Shown in pieces: positions 1-13,277 of a stretch of 16,796 nucleotides of DNA. The notes beneath the pieces were generated by a model. That model ran no database searches. It had not been told where the DNA came from and was given only the letters and a program-made list of their open reading frames with translations. The stretch spans positions 1 to 16,796 of the forward strand of contig WELB01000444.1 in the NCBI GenBank assembly GCA_009602725.1. The letters are read 5' to 3'. The translations under genes and the position numbers were made by a program. The DNA comes from Spirogloea muscicola (lineage: Eukaryota > Streptophyta > Zygnematophyceae > Spirogloeales > Spirogloeaceae). Every line of letters begins with the position of its first letter. The stretch's first letter is position 1.

Positions 1-1
1 G

Positions 2-1827
2 CCGCCCGGCCGCCCGCTGCCGCCGCAAGCCACCCTCGCCGCCGGCGCGCTAGCGCGCTCCCTGGCCGCCGCCGCCGTCTGCCCCATCACCGTCGTCAAG
101 ACGCGCATGGAGGTGCGGGCGCGCTTCCCCGTGGCACCCTTTGCGGCGGCTTTGGTCGACGCAGTGCTCCCGGCCACTGGCCTCCGCTCCTTGACCCCGA
201 GTGCTTGCAGCGGGACGCGCGTGCAGTACTCGGCGGTGACGGGGCGCGTGTACAGCAGCACGCTCGACGCCCTCCGCTCCATCGCCAGGACCGAGGGCCT
301 GCATGGTACTCGGCGGGCTTGAGCGGCTAGGGGAGGCCTCGTCAGCACTGCGATGCAGCTCGCGCAACGTCGCCGCCAGCCGCCACGGGGCTCTTGGCTG
401 CGGGGCTGACGGGCTGAGCGGGTCGTGGTGGGCCAGGCCTGTTCCGAGGCCTCGGGGTGACCATCGCCAGGGACGCGCCCTACTCGGGCCTCTACCTCCT
501 CATGTATGACAACCTGCGCTGCTTTCTCCGCAGTGAGACTGCACTTTCTGCCATGCAAGCGGCCGCGCCTCCTGCATGCCACTGCTACTCGCTGTAGCTT
601 TGTGAATATGTCGACGATCAATCGGCTGCCGCCCATGACGGCCAGAATTACGGTGGCCCCCTTGGGTGGGGGGACCTGCCGCTAGCCTAGACTAGCGGCT
701 CTCCTCAGCACAACTCTTGCGCTGACGCCACAGATGAGCTGAAGCAGAACACCCCGCAGACGACAATCAACTTTGTGGCAGGTATGCAGACTGCAGAAGC
801 TCCTGCTAGCCCCAGGGCATGCATGTGTACTGTCATGAACAACGTGTGGTGCTGAGAGCAGTAGTATGTATGGGATCGAGGATTTGGTACCACACAGCGG
901 TGCTGCTGAACATGGCTCCTTGAAGAAGAGTAACCTCTATCTTCCTTTTAGTGTCCAGTCCGTCTTTCCATCACTGTCATTGAAGTCGTGCATCCGCATG
1001 ATGGTCACCTGTGTTTGGCAATTCCTGCAGGGGCTGTTGCAGGCGGATCAGCCACTTTGTTGACACACCCCCCAGACGTGGTGACCACAAAGCACCAACT
1101 CCACCTGCCCAGATGTCATGTCGAGCTTGCATTCCTATATCTCATTAACAATCTGACACCACTGAAAGCATTGCAGGTCCGAACGAGGCTTCAACTTCAA
1201 GGCCCAGGTTTGACAGCCTGGGAAGTGGCGCGTTCTGTTTGGCAAGTAAGCATCAGACCTGCAAATGCTCTGCATGAGATGGGCTTCATCTGCATGAAGT
1301 GATCCACCGAGTGCACTTAAGGAGTTGATCTTGCTTCGCTGCATGATGGCAAGCAAAATCGAGTTGGCAGGTGCGCACGGGCATGATTTTGTTGTCATCT
1401 GTTGCTTAATACAGGAACATGGTGTCAGGGGATTCTTTAAAGGCGTCACACCTAGGGTGGCCAAGCGAGCACTGCAGCAAGCACTGTCGTGGTATGCCCC
1501 CCCCCTGTTCATCTCTAACTCGGAACTCTGATGCTGTGCTTTGGACTACTGGTGCCTTGTGCTTGTCTGCGAGCACATGTTTGGAGATGAGCACCTTGAT
1601 GCGTGTGCAAGAGGTCCAACTTAGAGTTCTCAACAGTGGGTCAACGGGACCACCTCTGTGCTGTGAGAATCTGTGCTGCGTGCCGACAGGTTCTACTCAA
1701 TTTGCTAGATTGTGATGCACCGTCGATGTGCTAAGCGATGCTTTGTACTGGTCAATTGTGCAGGACTTTATTTGAGGAGATCACAAGACGGGTTTCCGGG
1801 CGCAACATTTGGGGCCTGCAGAAATAG
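2..1827 (+). CDS. SLC25A38: Mitochondrial carrier, SLC25A38/Hem25 type (5' partial, 8 exons)
   Basis: Inner-membrane mitochondrial carrier. Predicted exons: 2-112, 227-305, 437-532, 734-781, 1031-1080, 1177-1245, 1415-1491, 1764-1827. They sum to 594 nt, 197 residues plus TAG, and all junctions are GT-AG with matching phase. The first exon opens inside the second carrier repeat with CPITVVKTRME. This has Thr where most carriers have an acidic residue, as in SLC25A38. It continues with a DALRSIARTEG segment, GLFRGLGVTIARDAPYSG, then the third repeat with the signature HPPDVVRTR and RGFFKGVTPRVAKRALQQ, ending in SWTLFEEITRR. The RDAPYSG and RGFFKG blocks match SLC25A38 over other carriers. About 100 N-terminal residues lie left of the window. 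Known family role: glycine import for haem synthesis in animals and yeast; the yeast protein is also linked to isoprenoid precursor import for coenzyme Q. The gene is convergent with NDUFV2. Confidence is high for the family, moderate for the substrate. Confidence 0.88.
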
Positions 1828-1909
1828 ACGATACGCAAATAGCACAGGTGAATGAAAATGAGCATGAAAGAGCAACGTGACTTACAGGCTTCCTTGCACG
1901 CATATCGTG

Positions 1910-1914
1910 TGTAA
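1910..1914 (+). promoter_or_regulatory. Candidate polyadenylation signal TGTAA
   Basis: TGTAA lies 83 nt after the stop of the mitochondrial carrier gene. TGTAA is the usual poly(A) signal in green algae. The motif is short, so support comes only from its position. Confidence 0.4.
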
Positions 1915-2225
1915 TGCCATCGAGGCTTAATTCCTTTGACATGGTTCATATCTTTTGCATATTAGATTGTGAGATTCAGACTTGTTACAAAACTAGTTCT
2001 CTGCCTCGAAGGTTGCGGATCTGGAGTAGGGCGCAGCAACAAGTGCTTGACAGCCTTACACACTGCTACTCCTAGACTAAAAGCTTTGGTTAACTGCTCC
2101 TGTAGGCTTGTTATGTACTGCTCTTTGCGTATTTGGTGTCTGACTTAGACATGTACATAACGACACTCTAGCAGGGATCCCACAAAGATGTCATTGAACC
2201 CGTTGCTTTCATTGCTTCATACGTT

Positions 2226-2312
2226 CTGAGAAGCCATTGCTTCATCTGTCTTGAGAAGCCATTGCTTCATCTGTCTTGAGAAGCCATTGCTTCCATGGCT
2301 TCATCTGTCTTG
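2226..2312. repeat. 25-bp tandem minisatellite, about 3.4 copies
   Basis: The unit begins GAGAAGCCATTGCTTCATCT and starts at 2228, 2253 and 2278, a strict 25-bp period. The third unit has a short insertion (TTCCATGGC). A partial, diverged copy (CGTTGCTTTCATTGCTTCAT) precedes it at about 2201. There are no unique spacers between copies, so this is a minisatellite and not a CRISPR array. Confidence 0.85.
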
Positions 2313-2346
2313 AACATGGCATGTCAGGACAGACAATTTTACCACT

Positions 2347-2351
2347 TTACA
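2347..2351 (-). promoter_or_regulatory. Candidate polyadenylation signal TGTAA (minus strand)
   Basis: TTACA on the + strand reads TGTAA on the minus strand, 121 nt past the NDUFV2 stop. A second minus-strand TGTAA lies near 2055-2059. The assignment rests on position only. Confidence 0.35.
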
Positions 2352-2471
2352 TGTTTCACAAAACAGACTTCTATCTTCGAGTATCTAAGTGGTGATGCAA
2401 TGTGCATCGCTGGTGGTGAGAGGCGCAGTGGCTGAATCATGCTGCAAAGCATGAGGCCTTGCATGACAATT

Positions 2472-4763
<2,292 letters not shown>

Positions 4764-4990
4764 AAGTTGAGGGCGGTGGAGAAGCGGGCGGCGGCGGTGG
4801 TGGCGACCGCAGCCGGGCCGGGGCCGGGCGCACCGCGCCGGGGCAGCGACCGCGCCGCATGGCGGCCGGCGGCGGGGGGCCGGCGGCGGCTCTCGTGGCT
4901 CCGGCGGTGTGGCTGCTGGAACCGTGGCGGGCTAGCGAGACGGTCTTCGCCAGCCCCCGTAGAGAGAGAAATAAGAATTAGAAGACGAAG
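4764..4990 (-). other. Probable NDUFV2 leader/5' region, very GC-rich
   Basis: On the minus strand this region reads Ala/Arg/Pro-rich in all frames. It contains an ATG at 4860-4858, but that frame does not join the 4763 donor to the HRDTPD exon in phase. It most likely holds the start codon, mitochondrial targeting leader and promoter of NDUFV2. I could not settle the model by eye. Confidence 0.35.
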
Positions 4991-5206
4991 AATGCCTTAC
5001 AAGAATGCCCCCTTTGCCCATCACCAAGGACGCTCATGGACGCCATCACCGAGGCACCCTGAACATCGTGGGTGTACACTCTGAAGAGCGCCTTCTTCTC
5101 AGTAGCGCAATACAACCTGAGGAAGCGCGGCCAGATTGACTGGTGGCTGGGAAAGGCCAGCCCAAAGGAATGGACAAGGTCTGAACAACCTGGCGGAGGT
5201 CCACGA

Positions 5207-5365
5207 ACCTTGGTCGATGTGGTTGTCACGGAGGCGTACAAGAGTCCAGCATCGACCCACATTGCTGGCCACGCAGTGGGAATCGCAGAGGAGAGAAAGC
5301 TGCAGCACTACTCTGACTACCCCCGCAGCGATCACCTCCTACCAGCCGCAGTTGACACCTTCGGC
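5207..5365 (+). mobile_element. Retroelement C-terminal fragment (plus strand)
   Basis: The frame reads TLVDVVVTEAYKS, then RKLQHYSDYPRSDHLLPAAV and DTFG. It matches the protein encoded on the opposite strand at about 6830-6990, which reads AYKAGAP, ERHYEDHPQRDHFYPCAV and GIYGGYG. The pattern of a DV.V core, a following K, HY, and an ET/TFG-like end is typical of the C-terminal tail of green-algal non-LTR retrotransposon polyproteins. Only about 55 residues are recognisable. The frame stays open beyond the match to 5593, but that part looks like no protein. This is a decayed 3'-end remnant. Confidence 0.55.
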
Positions 5366-5769
5366 TGCACTTTGACTACTTTGACTACTTTGACATATAG
5401 CAAGTCCAGGATATGCACGACGACGACGACGACGAGAACTTGCTTCCAGCCAAGATGGGCATGCAAGCACCCGATTTGTCGTTTTGCGATGTCGTGTGTC
5501 AGCCTGTTTGCGGCGAGCTCAAAGTCGTGCTTTGCACCAGAAAGCTGGTCGAGCCTTAGCTGGTGGCACAAGGGCTTGTTAAATTCCGATTAATAGTCGG
5601 GCAACCTCTCTGTGCTAACTCGTGGTTACTGAGCGGGTCAGCTTAGCAGCAGGTGATGTACATCTGTCAATGTGCTTGCCTCTGTGCTTGGCCACTCACG
5701 CCCTCCTACCCAATACACACTCAATACATCTGGAAGAGCTCCCTTCTTCTAGCAGCCAGGCGCTCCAGC
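5366..5769. other. No gene seen; short simple repeats
   Basis: Nothing recognisable is coded here. It contains a 9-bp tandem repeat TTTGACTAC (about three copies, 5371-5395) and a CGA trinucleotide run (5418-5434). It separates the plus-strand retroelement remnant from the minus-strand copies. Confidence 0.5.
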
Positions 5770-6335
5770 TTAGAAAAGAAAAACGAGAAGGCGCGCATGC
5801 GCATGAAATGGAAGGATGGCCAATTCAAGCCAATACATTGTTCAGGCAACACTTAGTGCAAGAATGGGGCTACATGAAGCGAAGCCCTATGCTAAGGTTG
5901 CCACATTGATGGAATGTGACATGAGCACCCTCGGTTGAGCACATACAAGTTCGACAAGCTACATTTGTGGAGCCAGAGCGCCGCCAGGGAAGCCGATGGC
6001 CTGACTTCGAGCGCCCAGCACGCTGATGAATAGCCAGAGCTTGCAACCGCTGCAAAGTAAGCGAGAGCCGCATTCTGTAACATGCAACTATTGCCTGCAG
6101 AATGCTACTGTGCCTCAAGCTGCCCCCTCCCCCCTGACTGCGACGAAGCGCGTCAATCAGTCGGGCCACATGCTGGATGAGGGAGGACCAATTCATTCCG
6201 TAGCCACCGCAAATAACCATAGCCCATGGATAGAGTGGTCTCCTCGGTACTGGTCATTGTAATTCCTCTTCGTTATGCACTCCGCGATGGATGTTGCCCA
6301 GCCAGGCACAATTGACGTGGGTGCTCCCACAAGGT
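5770..6335 (-). mobile_element. Retroelement 3'-end copy A (minus strand, decayed)
   Basis: Imperfect direct repeat of about 6410-6975. Shared landmarks on the + strand include GAGAAGGCGCGC, GTGAGCACATAC/GAGCACATACAAG, GCTGATGAATAGCCAGAGCT, GCATTCT.TAACATGCAAC and GGGAGGACCAA, in the same order with the same spacing. The minus strand reads GGYGMNWSSLIQH and MRLSLTLQRLQALAIHQRAG in different frames, matching GGYGMIWSSLNQH and MRLSLFLQRSQALAIHQRAG of copy B. It is frameshifted, so inactive. No poly(A) tail or target-site duplication was identified. Confidence 0.6.
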
Positions 6336-6379
6336 GGGATTGTCATCAGCCCAGCACGACCTAGTGACTCCCCTTCCTC

Positions 6380-6435
6380 CACCACCTCCAGTCGCTTCAC
6401 CCTGAGGGGTCTGGCTGCTTTAGCACCCGCCAGAG
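6380..6435 (+). repeat. Short segment shared by retroelement junctions
   Basis: CACCACCTCCAGTCGCTTCA followed by GGCTGCTTTAGCACCCGCCA recurs at 7719-7763 as CACCATCTCAAGTCGCTTCA and GGCTGTTTTAGCACCCGCCA. Both sit at the edge of a copy. The interval between the two blocks is about ten bases longer here. Confidence 0.7.
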
Positions 6436-7605
6436 AGAAGGCGCGCGCTGCCCATGAAATTAAAGGGAGAAAATTTCAAGCCAACACATTGTCCAGGCAG
6501 AATCTTAAGCAAACAAGGCTACACAAAGTGGAGCAGTATGCTAAGGTGTCTATGGCGACAGTGTGACGTCGGTACCCACGGGTGAGCACATACGAATCCG
6601 ATAAGCTAACTTGGGGAGCCTTAGCGCCGGCAGGGAAGCGGGTGGCCTGACTTAGAGCGCGCCCTGCACGCTGATGAATAGCCAGAGCTTGCGAGCGCTG
6701 CAAAAAAAGCGAAAGGCGCATTCTATGACATGCAACGAGTGCCTGCGGAATGCAAGTGTGGCCCAAGCTTGCCTCCCCGACTGCGACGACGAGCGTCAAC
6801 CAGTCGGCCCGGATGCTGATTCAGGGAGGACCAAATCATGCCATAGCCACCGTAGATACCCACAGCGCACGGATAAAAGTGGTCTCTTTGGGGGTGGTCC
6901 TCGTAGTGCCTCTCCTTTTCGAGCTCCGCGCTGGACGTTGCCCAGCCAGACGTGGTTGACATGGGTGCGCCAGCCTTGTATGCGCCGATGTTACCACCTC
7001 CAGGAGCAGACGAGGCCCACCACACCCGGGGTTGGCGACCACGTCCAGACGCCGCATGATGGCTTGTGGAGATCGGCATGATGCCGAACACCTCCATCGC
7101 CGGATGATACTCCGTCTCGCGAACAATTTCAGACATAGTATCTCTGAGTAAGTTGTGGAAGGCAATGCGCTCACCCCCCTCAACACACCTCGGCATGTGC
7201 GCAGCTAGAGCGAGCTTATCATCGGCAGCATGGCCACACTCGCACTGGCGGATGCCAGCCAAGCAAATGGGGGGAGGCCGAGGTGGTGATGTAACGCTGT
7301 ACGAAACAGGTTGTCCGACAGCCGAAGGGACTCGGATGACGGCAGAGCAGTTAAGCACTCGGACACGCCCGGGGAGCTGATGGAAAGGAACCGGGTGAGG
7401 CCACGTCCATCGTCCTTGAGCAGTCTCTTCATTTCAGAGGCGGCCTGCGCATCTGCCGCGTCAGTGTAATGGGCCTGTGCTTTCCTGTCGGAACCCATGC
7501 CGCGATAAGTGCATGACCCTCTGCAAGTGTAGGTAAGGAGCACGAGAGGTCACGTAGTGCGGCGGTTAGAGAACGCTGGAAGGGCAGATTCCCTGTCGCA
7601 ACTCC
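6410..7605 (-). mobile_element. Retroelement 3'-end copy B (minus strand)
   Basis: The longest copy. Reading from 7543 down on the minus strand it gives KAQAHYTDAADAQAASEMKR, LLKDDGRGLTRFLSI, LRLSDNLFRTALHHHLGLP, a Cys/His cluster QCECGHAADDKLALAAHMPRC, LLRDTMSEIVRE, then AYKAGAP, ERHYEDHPQRDHFYPCAV and GIYGGYGMIWSSLNQH. These segments lie in at least two frames, so the copy carries frameshifts. The Cys/His cluster (C-x-C-G ... H-x3-C) followed by an H..LRD helix and a DV.V..AYK segment is the usual C-terminal order in algal and oomycete LINE-like elements. No reverse transcriptase core is visible. Confidence 0.6.
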
Positions 7606-8373
7606 CGCCAGCGGCCATCCTCCAGTGGACTCTTCCTAACAGCAAAGGCGGCCTTGGGTGCCGTCCACTGGCTCGCCTGTCCCGAGCGGCTCATCTGGGG
7701 TGCTGGGCCCAAGTGGCCACCACCATCTCAAGTCGCTTCAGGCTGTTTTAGCACCCGCCATAGCAGGAATTGCGACAGGGAACCTGTCTTCCAGCTTTCT
7801 CTGACCGCAGCACCATGTGACTTCTCGTACTCCTTACCTACACTAGCAGAGAGTCATGCAGATATTTTGGCATGGCACGCTGTTCCGACAGGAAAGCACA
7901 GGCCCACTACACTCAGGCTTTGGATGCGCAGGCCGTCTCTGAACTTAAGGGACTGCTCAAGGACGATGGACGTGGCCTCACCCGGTTCCTTTCAATCAGC
8001 TCCTCGGGCGCGTCCGAGTGGTTAAATGACTGCCGCTATACGAGTCCCTCCGGCTCTCAGACAACCTGTTTCGTACAGCCCTACATCACCACCTCGGCCT
8101 CCCCCTTGCTTGGCTAGCATCCGCCAGTGCGAGTGCGGCCATACTGCCGATGATAAGCTCGCTCTAGCTGCGCACATGCTGAGGTGTGTTGGGGGGGTGA
8201 GCGCAATGCCTCCCACGACTTACTCAGAGATACCATGTCTGGAATTGTGTGCAAGGCGGGGTTTCATCCGGCGATGGAGGTGTCCGGCATCATGCCGATC
8301 TCCACGGCAAGCCACACGTGCGGCGTCTGGACGTGGTCGCCAACCCCCGGTGCGGTGGGCCTCGTCTGCTCCT
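7002..8373. repeat. Large imperfect inverted repeat, arms 7002-7605 and 7766-8373
   Basis: Reverse-complementing 7002-7605 gives the sequence of 7766-8373 almost end to end, from TTGCGACAGGGAA at the inner edge to GTGGGCCTCGTCTGCTCCT at the outer edge. Arms are about 605 bp, by eye roughly 85-90% identical, with scattered substitutions and small indels. The spacer is about 160 bp (7606-7765). The arms are retroelement copies B and C in head-to-head orientation. Confidence 0.85.
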
Positions 8374-8440
8374 CGGCGGCCACAACTGTGCCGCGGCGGC
8401 GGCGGCGGAGCTGGACGCCGTTGCAGTGGGTGAAGTATTC
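7606..8440 (+). mobile_element. Retroelement 3'-end copy C (plus strand)
   Basis: Opposite-strand copy of the same element. It reads LPNSKGGLGCRPLARLSRAA and HLGCWAQVATTI (about 7640-7730), which lies upstream of the part shared with copy B, then KAQAHYTQALDAQAVSELKG, LLKDDGRGLTRFLSI and the Cys/His cluster QCECGHTADDKLALAAHMLRC (about 8125-8190). Match with copy B ends abruptly near 8373 at CGTCTGCTCCT, where a GGCGG run begins. The LPNSKGGLG block is a common motif just downstream of the reverse transcriptase in this class. Frameshifts between blocks mean it is not functional. Confidence 0.6.
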
Positions 8441-8529
8441 AGATGTGCTTGCTGTTGTGTGGCCCTTACGTTGTTTCGGTGCGCAAGCCCCCTCGCCATC
8501 CTGAACCCCAAGCCCACCCCCTCCATTCC

Positions 8530-8822
8530 TCCAGGTCAACAAGGCCCCAGTCGGCACTGCCGGCCCTCTTTCCCCCCCCCTCCATTCCTCCTGCCACTGC
8601 TGGTGCCTCACTCCTCTAGCAGCCGGCCCTCCCTTTCCCCTCCGCCATCCCTCATCCTGCCACTGCTGCCAGGCCAGGTCGACAAGACCCTCATCGGCAC
8701 TTCCGGCCATCCTTCCCCACCCCCCCATCCCTCCTGCTATGGATGCTGCCTCACTCCTCCTCTAGCAGCTCCAGCAGGACAGGATGTCAAGGCCCCAATC
8801 GTGGCACTTCCAGCCCTCTTCN
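8530..8822. repeat. Pyrimidine-rich long-unit imperfect repeat
   Basis: Three diverged units start near 8532 (AGGTCAACAAGGCCCCAGTC), 8672 (AGGTCGACAAGACCCTCATC) and 8782 (AGGATGTCAAGGCCCCAATC). Each is followed by a GGCACT.CC.GCC block, a C-rich run and CCTCACTCCT..TAGCAG. Periods are about 140 and 110 bp. The + strand is dominated by C and T. The block ends at the undetermined base at 8822, so assembly here may be unreliable. Confidence 0.7.
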
Positions 8823-8911
8823 CGTTCATGCGTTGGGAGATCTTGTAGTGGTGGAAGCCCTTGTTAGTGCAGCAAAGGGGGCACGTGAGATGGAGCACAG
8901 GTGGCAGTCAC

Positions 8912-10765
8912 TTGTGCTTGCACTGATTACTGAGCGCTGACTCGTTGCTGTAACCCGTCTTGACCTCAACATCCCAATCCTGTGATCCATCAGAATTACT
9001 TTATATGAGAAAGAAATGAAGTGAGGCTACTGCGCGGACAGTATACTTACAAGCTCCTATCTGCTGTTGCAAGTGCGGAGAGAAGACCATACATAGAGCC
9101 TCACCGTGCAGGACCTGTTGCCCATCTTGCAAGTGCTTTCTGAGGCAGCTAGCCTCGCATTCATATCATTATTGTGATGTCTTAATTGTACATGCCTTGC
9201 TGGTCAGAATGCAAGCAGTTGCGCAGCTCGTGGTGGGATCTACAACAACTAACGCACTATGGCTTTCCAAATGATTGGACAAGCTTAGAGCCACCATCCT
9301 GTGACTTGCAGACTGCCAACCAGAGTCGGATGCTTGGGGCAGTGAGGAAACTGACCTGCGCGACAAGGTCGATCGGCCACCGATACGAGTTCTTGCAGTA
9401 GCCCATGAGGTCCTCTCGGACCGGAGCAACCGACGGATTCCCCTTCCAGTGAGCCCTGGGAATTCTGTCTTGCCAGGCCGTTTCCCGTGCGCCTCCCTGA
9501 ATGTCGGCCTTGGCGATATCCCACGGGTCAATGTTGGTCTCTGGCCTGCCAAGGACATGAAAGAACATGACACACATACCTTCAGCAGCCTCTTCACCAC
9601 ATTGAGGCCGCCGCAACTTAAGGCACAAACAACTATTCTGGCTAACACTACACACTATGATCAGCAGTAATGATGGTACACGTCCCTGTATCGCCTCATT
9701 GATTCTTAGGCACGCTCATATGGCTTCCAGAGATCATGGAGAAATTAGCTGTCAACTGGTTACTTCAAGTGCGTGAATTTTGTGTGCTTGCTTGTATTGT
9801 GGTAGTAAAAACTGCACACGTTGGTTTATATCTTAGTATGTTGAAGATAGTAGAGCTAACCAGCCCCAGAAGCTCCAATCTGGCCAGGGGACATCGTAGT
9901 GCTCTTCGTTGCTGCAGTATCGGAAGAGGAGCGGCAGCGGCTGCAGCTCCTCCTCTGCCGGCTCTTCGCCATTGCCAGTAATGAGGCCATCCTTCAGCTC
10001 CGCGGCGCTGCTTTTAGCAATATGTGGCAGGTCCATGCAGTCAAACATGATGTCAACATCGGGTACGTCGCGGGGGTACATGCGGAGCAGCAGCGCGATC
10101 CCCCACAGTGTGAATAGGCCCCGGCTCTGCGTGCACTGAGATCACCATTTGCACAGCACGCAGAAGCACGTCAGGAAACGAGACCCCTATTCGAAGCTTT
10201 TCTCTGCATTGCTGTAACAGTGAGCCTATGTCGGACCAAAGCGGCAGTATGTATCTGTACTAGGCGGCTTTGTCCAGCAGTCGCCCTCAGCGGACGGTGT
10301 GCACAAAGCCTGTGCGTCATGGTAACGGTCACGGGTCTGAGTTTAAGGCTGGGGCTTCGCAAGAACGTGTTGGCAATCCAGGCGAGGAAAGGGAGAGGGG
10401 ATGTGGCAGGTGATGCAACAAACAGCGGCGATTGCTTGCCACGGCTGCCAGACGGCCAATGCGGGGGCGAACCTCCGCACCTTGTAATAGTGTTCGACAT
10501 AGAGCTTCCCGGACACGATGACGACGCGGAACGCCGCCCACGACTGCGCAGCGTCGACATCCGCCCTGGAGATGCCGCTGCGGCCGCCCCCAGATGCGTT
10601 CCACGGGGCCAGGTCCTCCCGGATCTGGCTGAACCAAGCCGGGCAGGCCGGAGAACCCACTACGTCGCCTTCGCCGTCGCCGTCGCCGTCGCCGTCGCCG
10701 CCGCCGCCGCCGTCGCCGTCGCTGTCGCCGCTGCCGTCGCCGTGCGGGAGGGACTTCGGCAGACA
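8912..10765 (-). CDS. Glycosyltransferase family 90 (CAP10/Rumi-like O-glucosyltransferase), 3' part not found
   Basis: Secretory-pathway GT90 enzymes (PF05686) transfer glucose or xylose to proteins or glycans. Visible exons in order: an open frame 10765-10481 (CPAWFSQIREDLAPW, then FRVVIVSGKLYVEHYYK), 10135-9861 (TQSRGLFTLWGIALLLRMYP, VPDVDIMFDCMDLP, PLLFRYCS, PWPDWSFWGW), 9545-9356 (PETNIDPWDIAKAD, then RAHWKGNPSVAPVREDLMGY) and 8979-8912 (DWDVEVKTGYSNESALSNQC). All junctions have GT/AG and matching phase; the order is that of plant GT90 proteins. After QCKH the family continues with a YKIY-EG ... S-KY block; it is not found before the repeat zone, and the unspliced frame stops at 8910. 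The first exon has no ATG, starts in a Gly-Asp run, and may instead begin near 10660. No signal peptide is visible. Either truncated or continuing beyond unreliable sequence. Confidence 0.75.
10664..10745 (-). repeat. GTCGCC hexanucleotide repeat (Gly-Asp run if translated)
   Basis: The + strand shows GTCGCC and GCC units in a row. In the GT90 frame on the minus strand this reads alternating Gly and Asp with a Gly5 interruption, directly upstream of VVGSPACPAWF. It is either an in-frame low-complexity stretch of the GT90 protein or the end of an intron (possible acceptor near 10661). In the other frames it gives Ala/Val or Arg runs, which are artefacts. Confidence 0.7.
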
Positions 10766-10831
10766 TCAGCTGCCCCCGTGACAGCCATCTACCTCCTGTT
10801 GCCAATTCCCTCCGCTCTTGTGCTGGCGCAG

Positions 10832-12984
<2,153 letters not shown>

Positions 12985-13272
12985 TGAGATGCATATTGCA
13001 TCCTTGAATTGACAGGGTCAGCAGGTGTGTCAGTAGACGCGACCTCCTAGCCTTCGCTTTTAGCAAGGACTTGGGCTCAGTCAGTGACGCCATCGCATCG
13101 TTTGTTGACCTCATCATCGGTCAACGACTGTACTCGATTACTCGAGAAGTGAGTGTGATTGCAAAAGTCAGCATACGACCGCCGCGCCGAAACGCCTGGC
13201 ACAGGAAGTCCTGGCACGCGTGTGTGCAGGCTCATGTGTGCAGGCATGGGGCCCAGAGTTGGGCGAGGCAGA

Positions 13273-13277
13273 TGTAA
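13273..13277 (+). promoter_or_regulatory. Candidate polyadenylation signal TGTAA
   Basis: TGTAA occurs 289 nt past the adenylosuccinate lyase stop, within GATGTAAAATATGG. It is the likely 3' end signal of that gene, judged from motif and position only. Confidence 0.4.

Larger units (their letters stand above)
1828..2471. other. Convergent intergenic region
   Basis: This stretch separates the stop codons of the carrier (+) and NDUFV2 (-). It is clearly more AT-rich than the 5' exons of either gene. I see no coding region in it. It holds both candidate TGTAA signals and a 25-bp tandem repeat, and probably consists of the two 3' UTRs with a short spacer. Confidence 0.6.

Noticed and set aside
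2226-2312. CRISPR array
   Set aside because: The 25-bp units abut directly without spacers, in a eukaryotic intergenic region.
5072-5593. 173-codon + strand frame as a complete gene
   Set aside because: Only its middle third matches the retroelement tail. The ends are Thr and Ser runs and simple repeats without homology.
8743-8940. + strand frame reading ALGDLVVVEALVSAAKGARE
   Set aside because: It spans the undetermined base and is antisense to the GT90 exon 8912-8979; no family match is recognised.
10329-10805. Arg-rich minus-strand frame
   Set aside because: It is the hexanucleotide repeat read in the wrong frame, next to the true GT90 frame.
10220-10831. Open + strand frame continuous with the first lyase exon, which could be an unusual lyase N terminus
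   Set aside because: It runs antisense through the GT90 exon and the GTCGCC repeat (giving Ala/Val runs), shows none of the conserved lyase N-terminal block, and a good acceptor lies at 10831.
13104-13125. Hairpin GTTGACC/GGTCAAC as a terminator or regulatory element
   Set aside because: A 7-bp stem is expected by chance at this scale and there is no supporting context.
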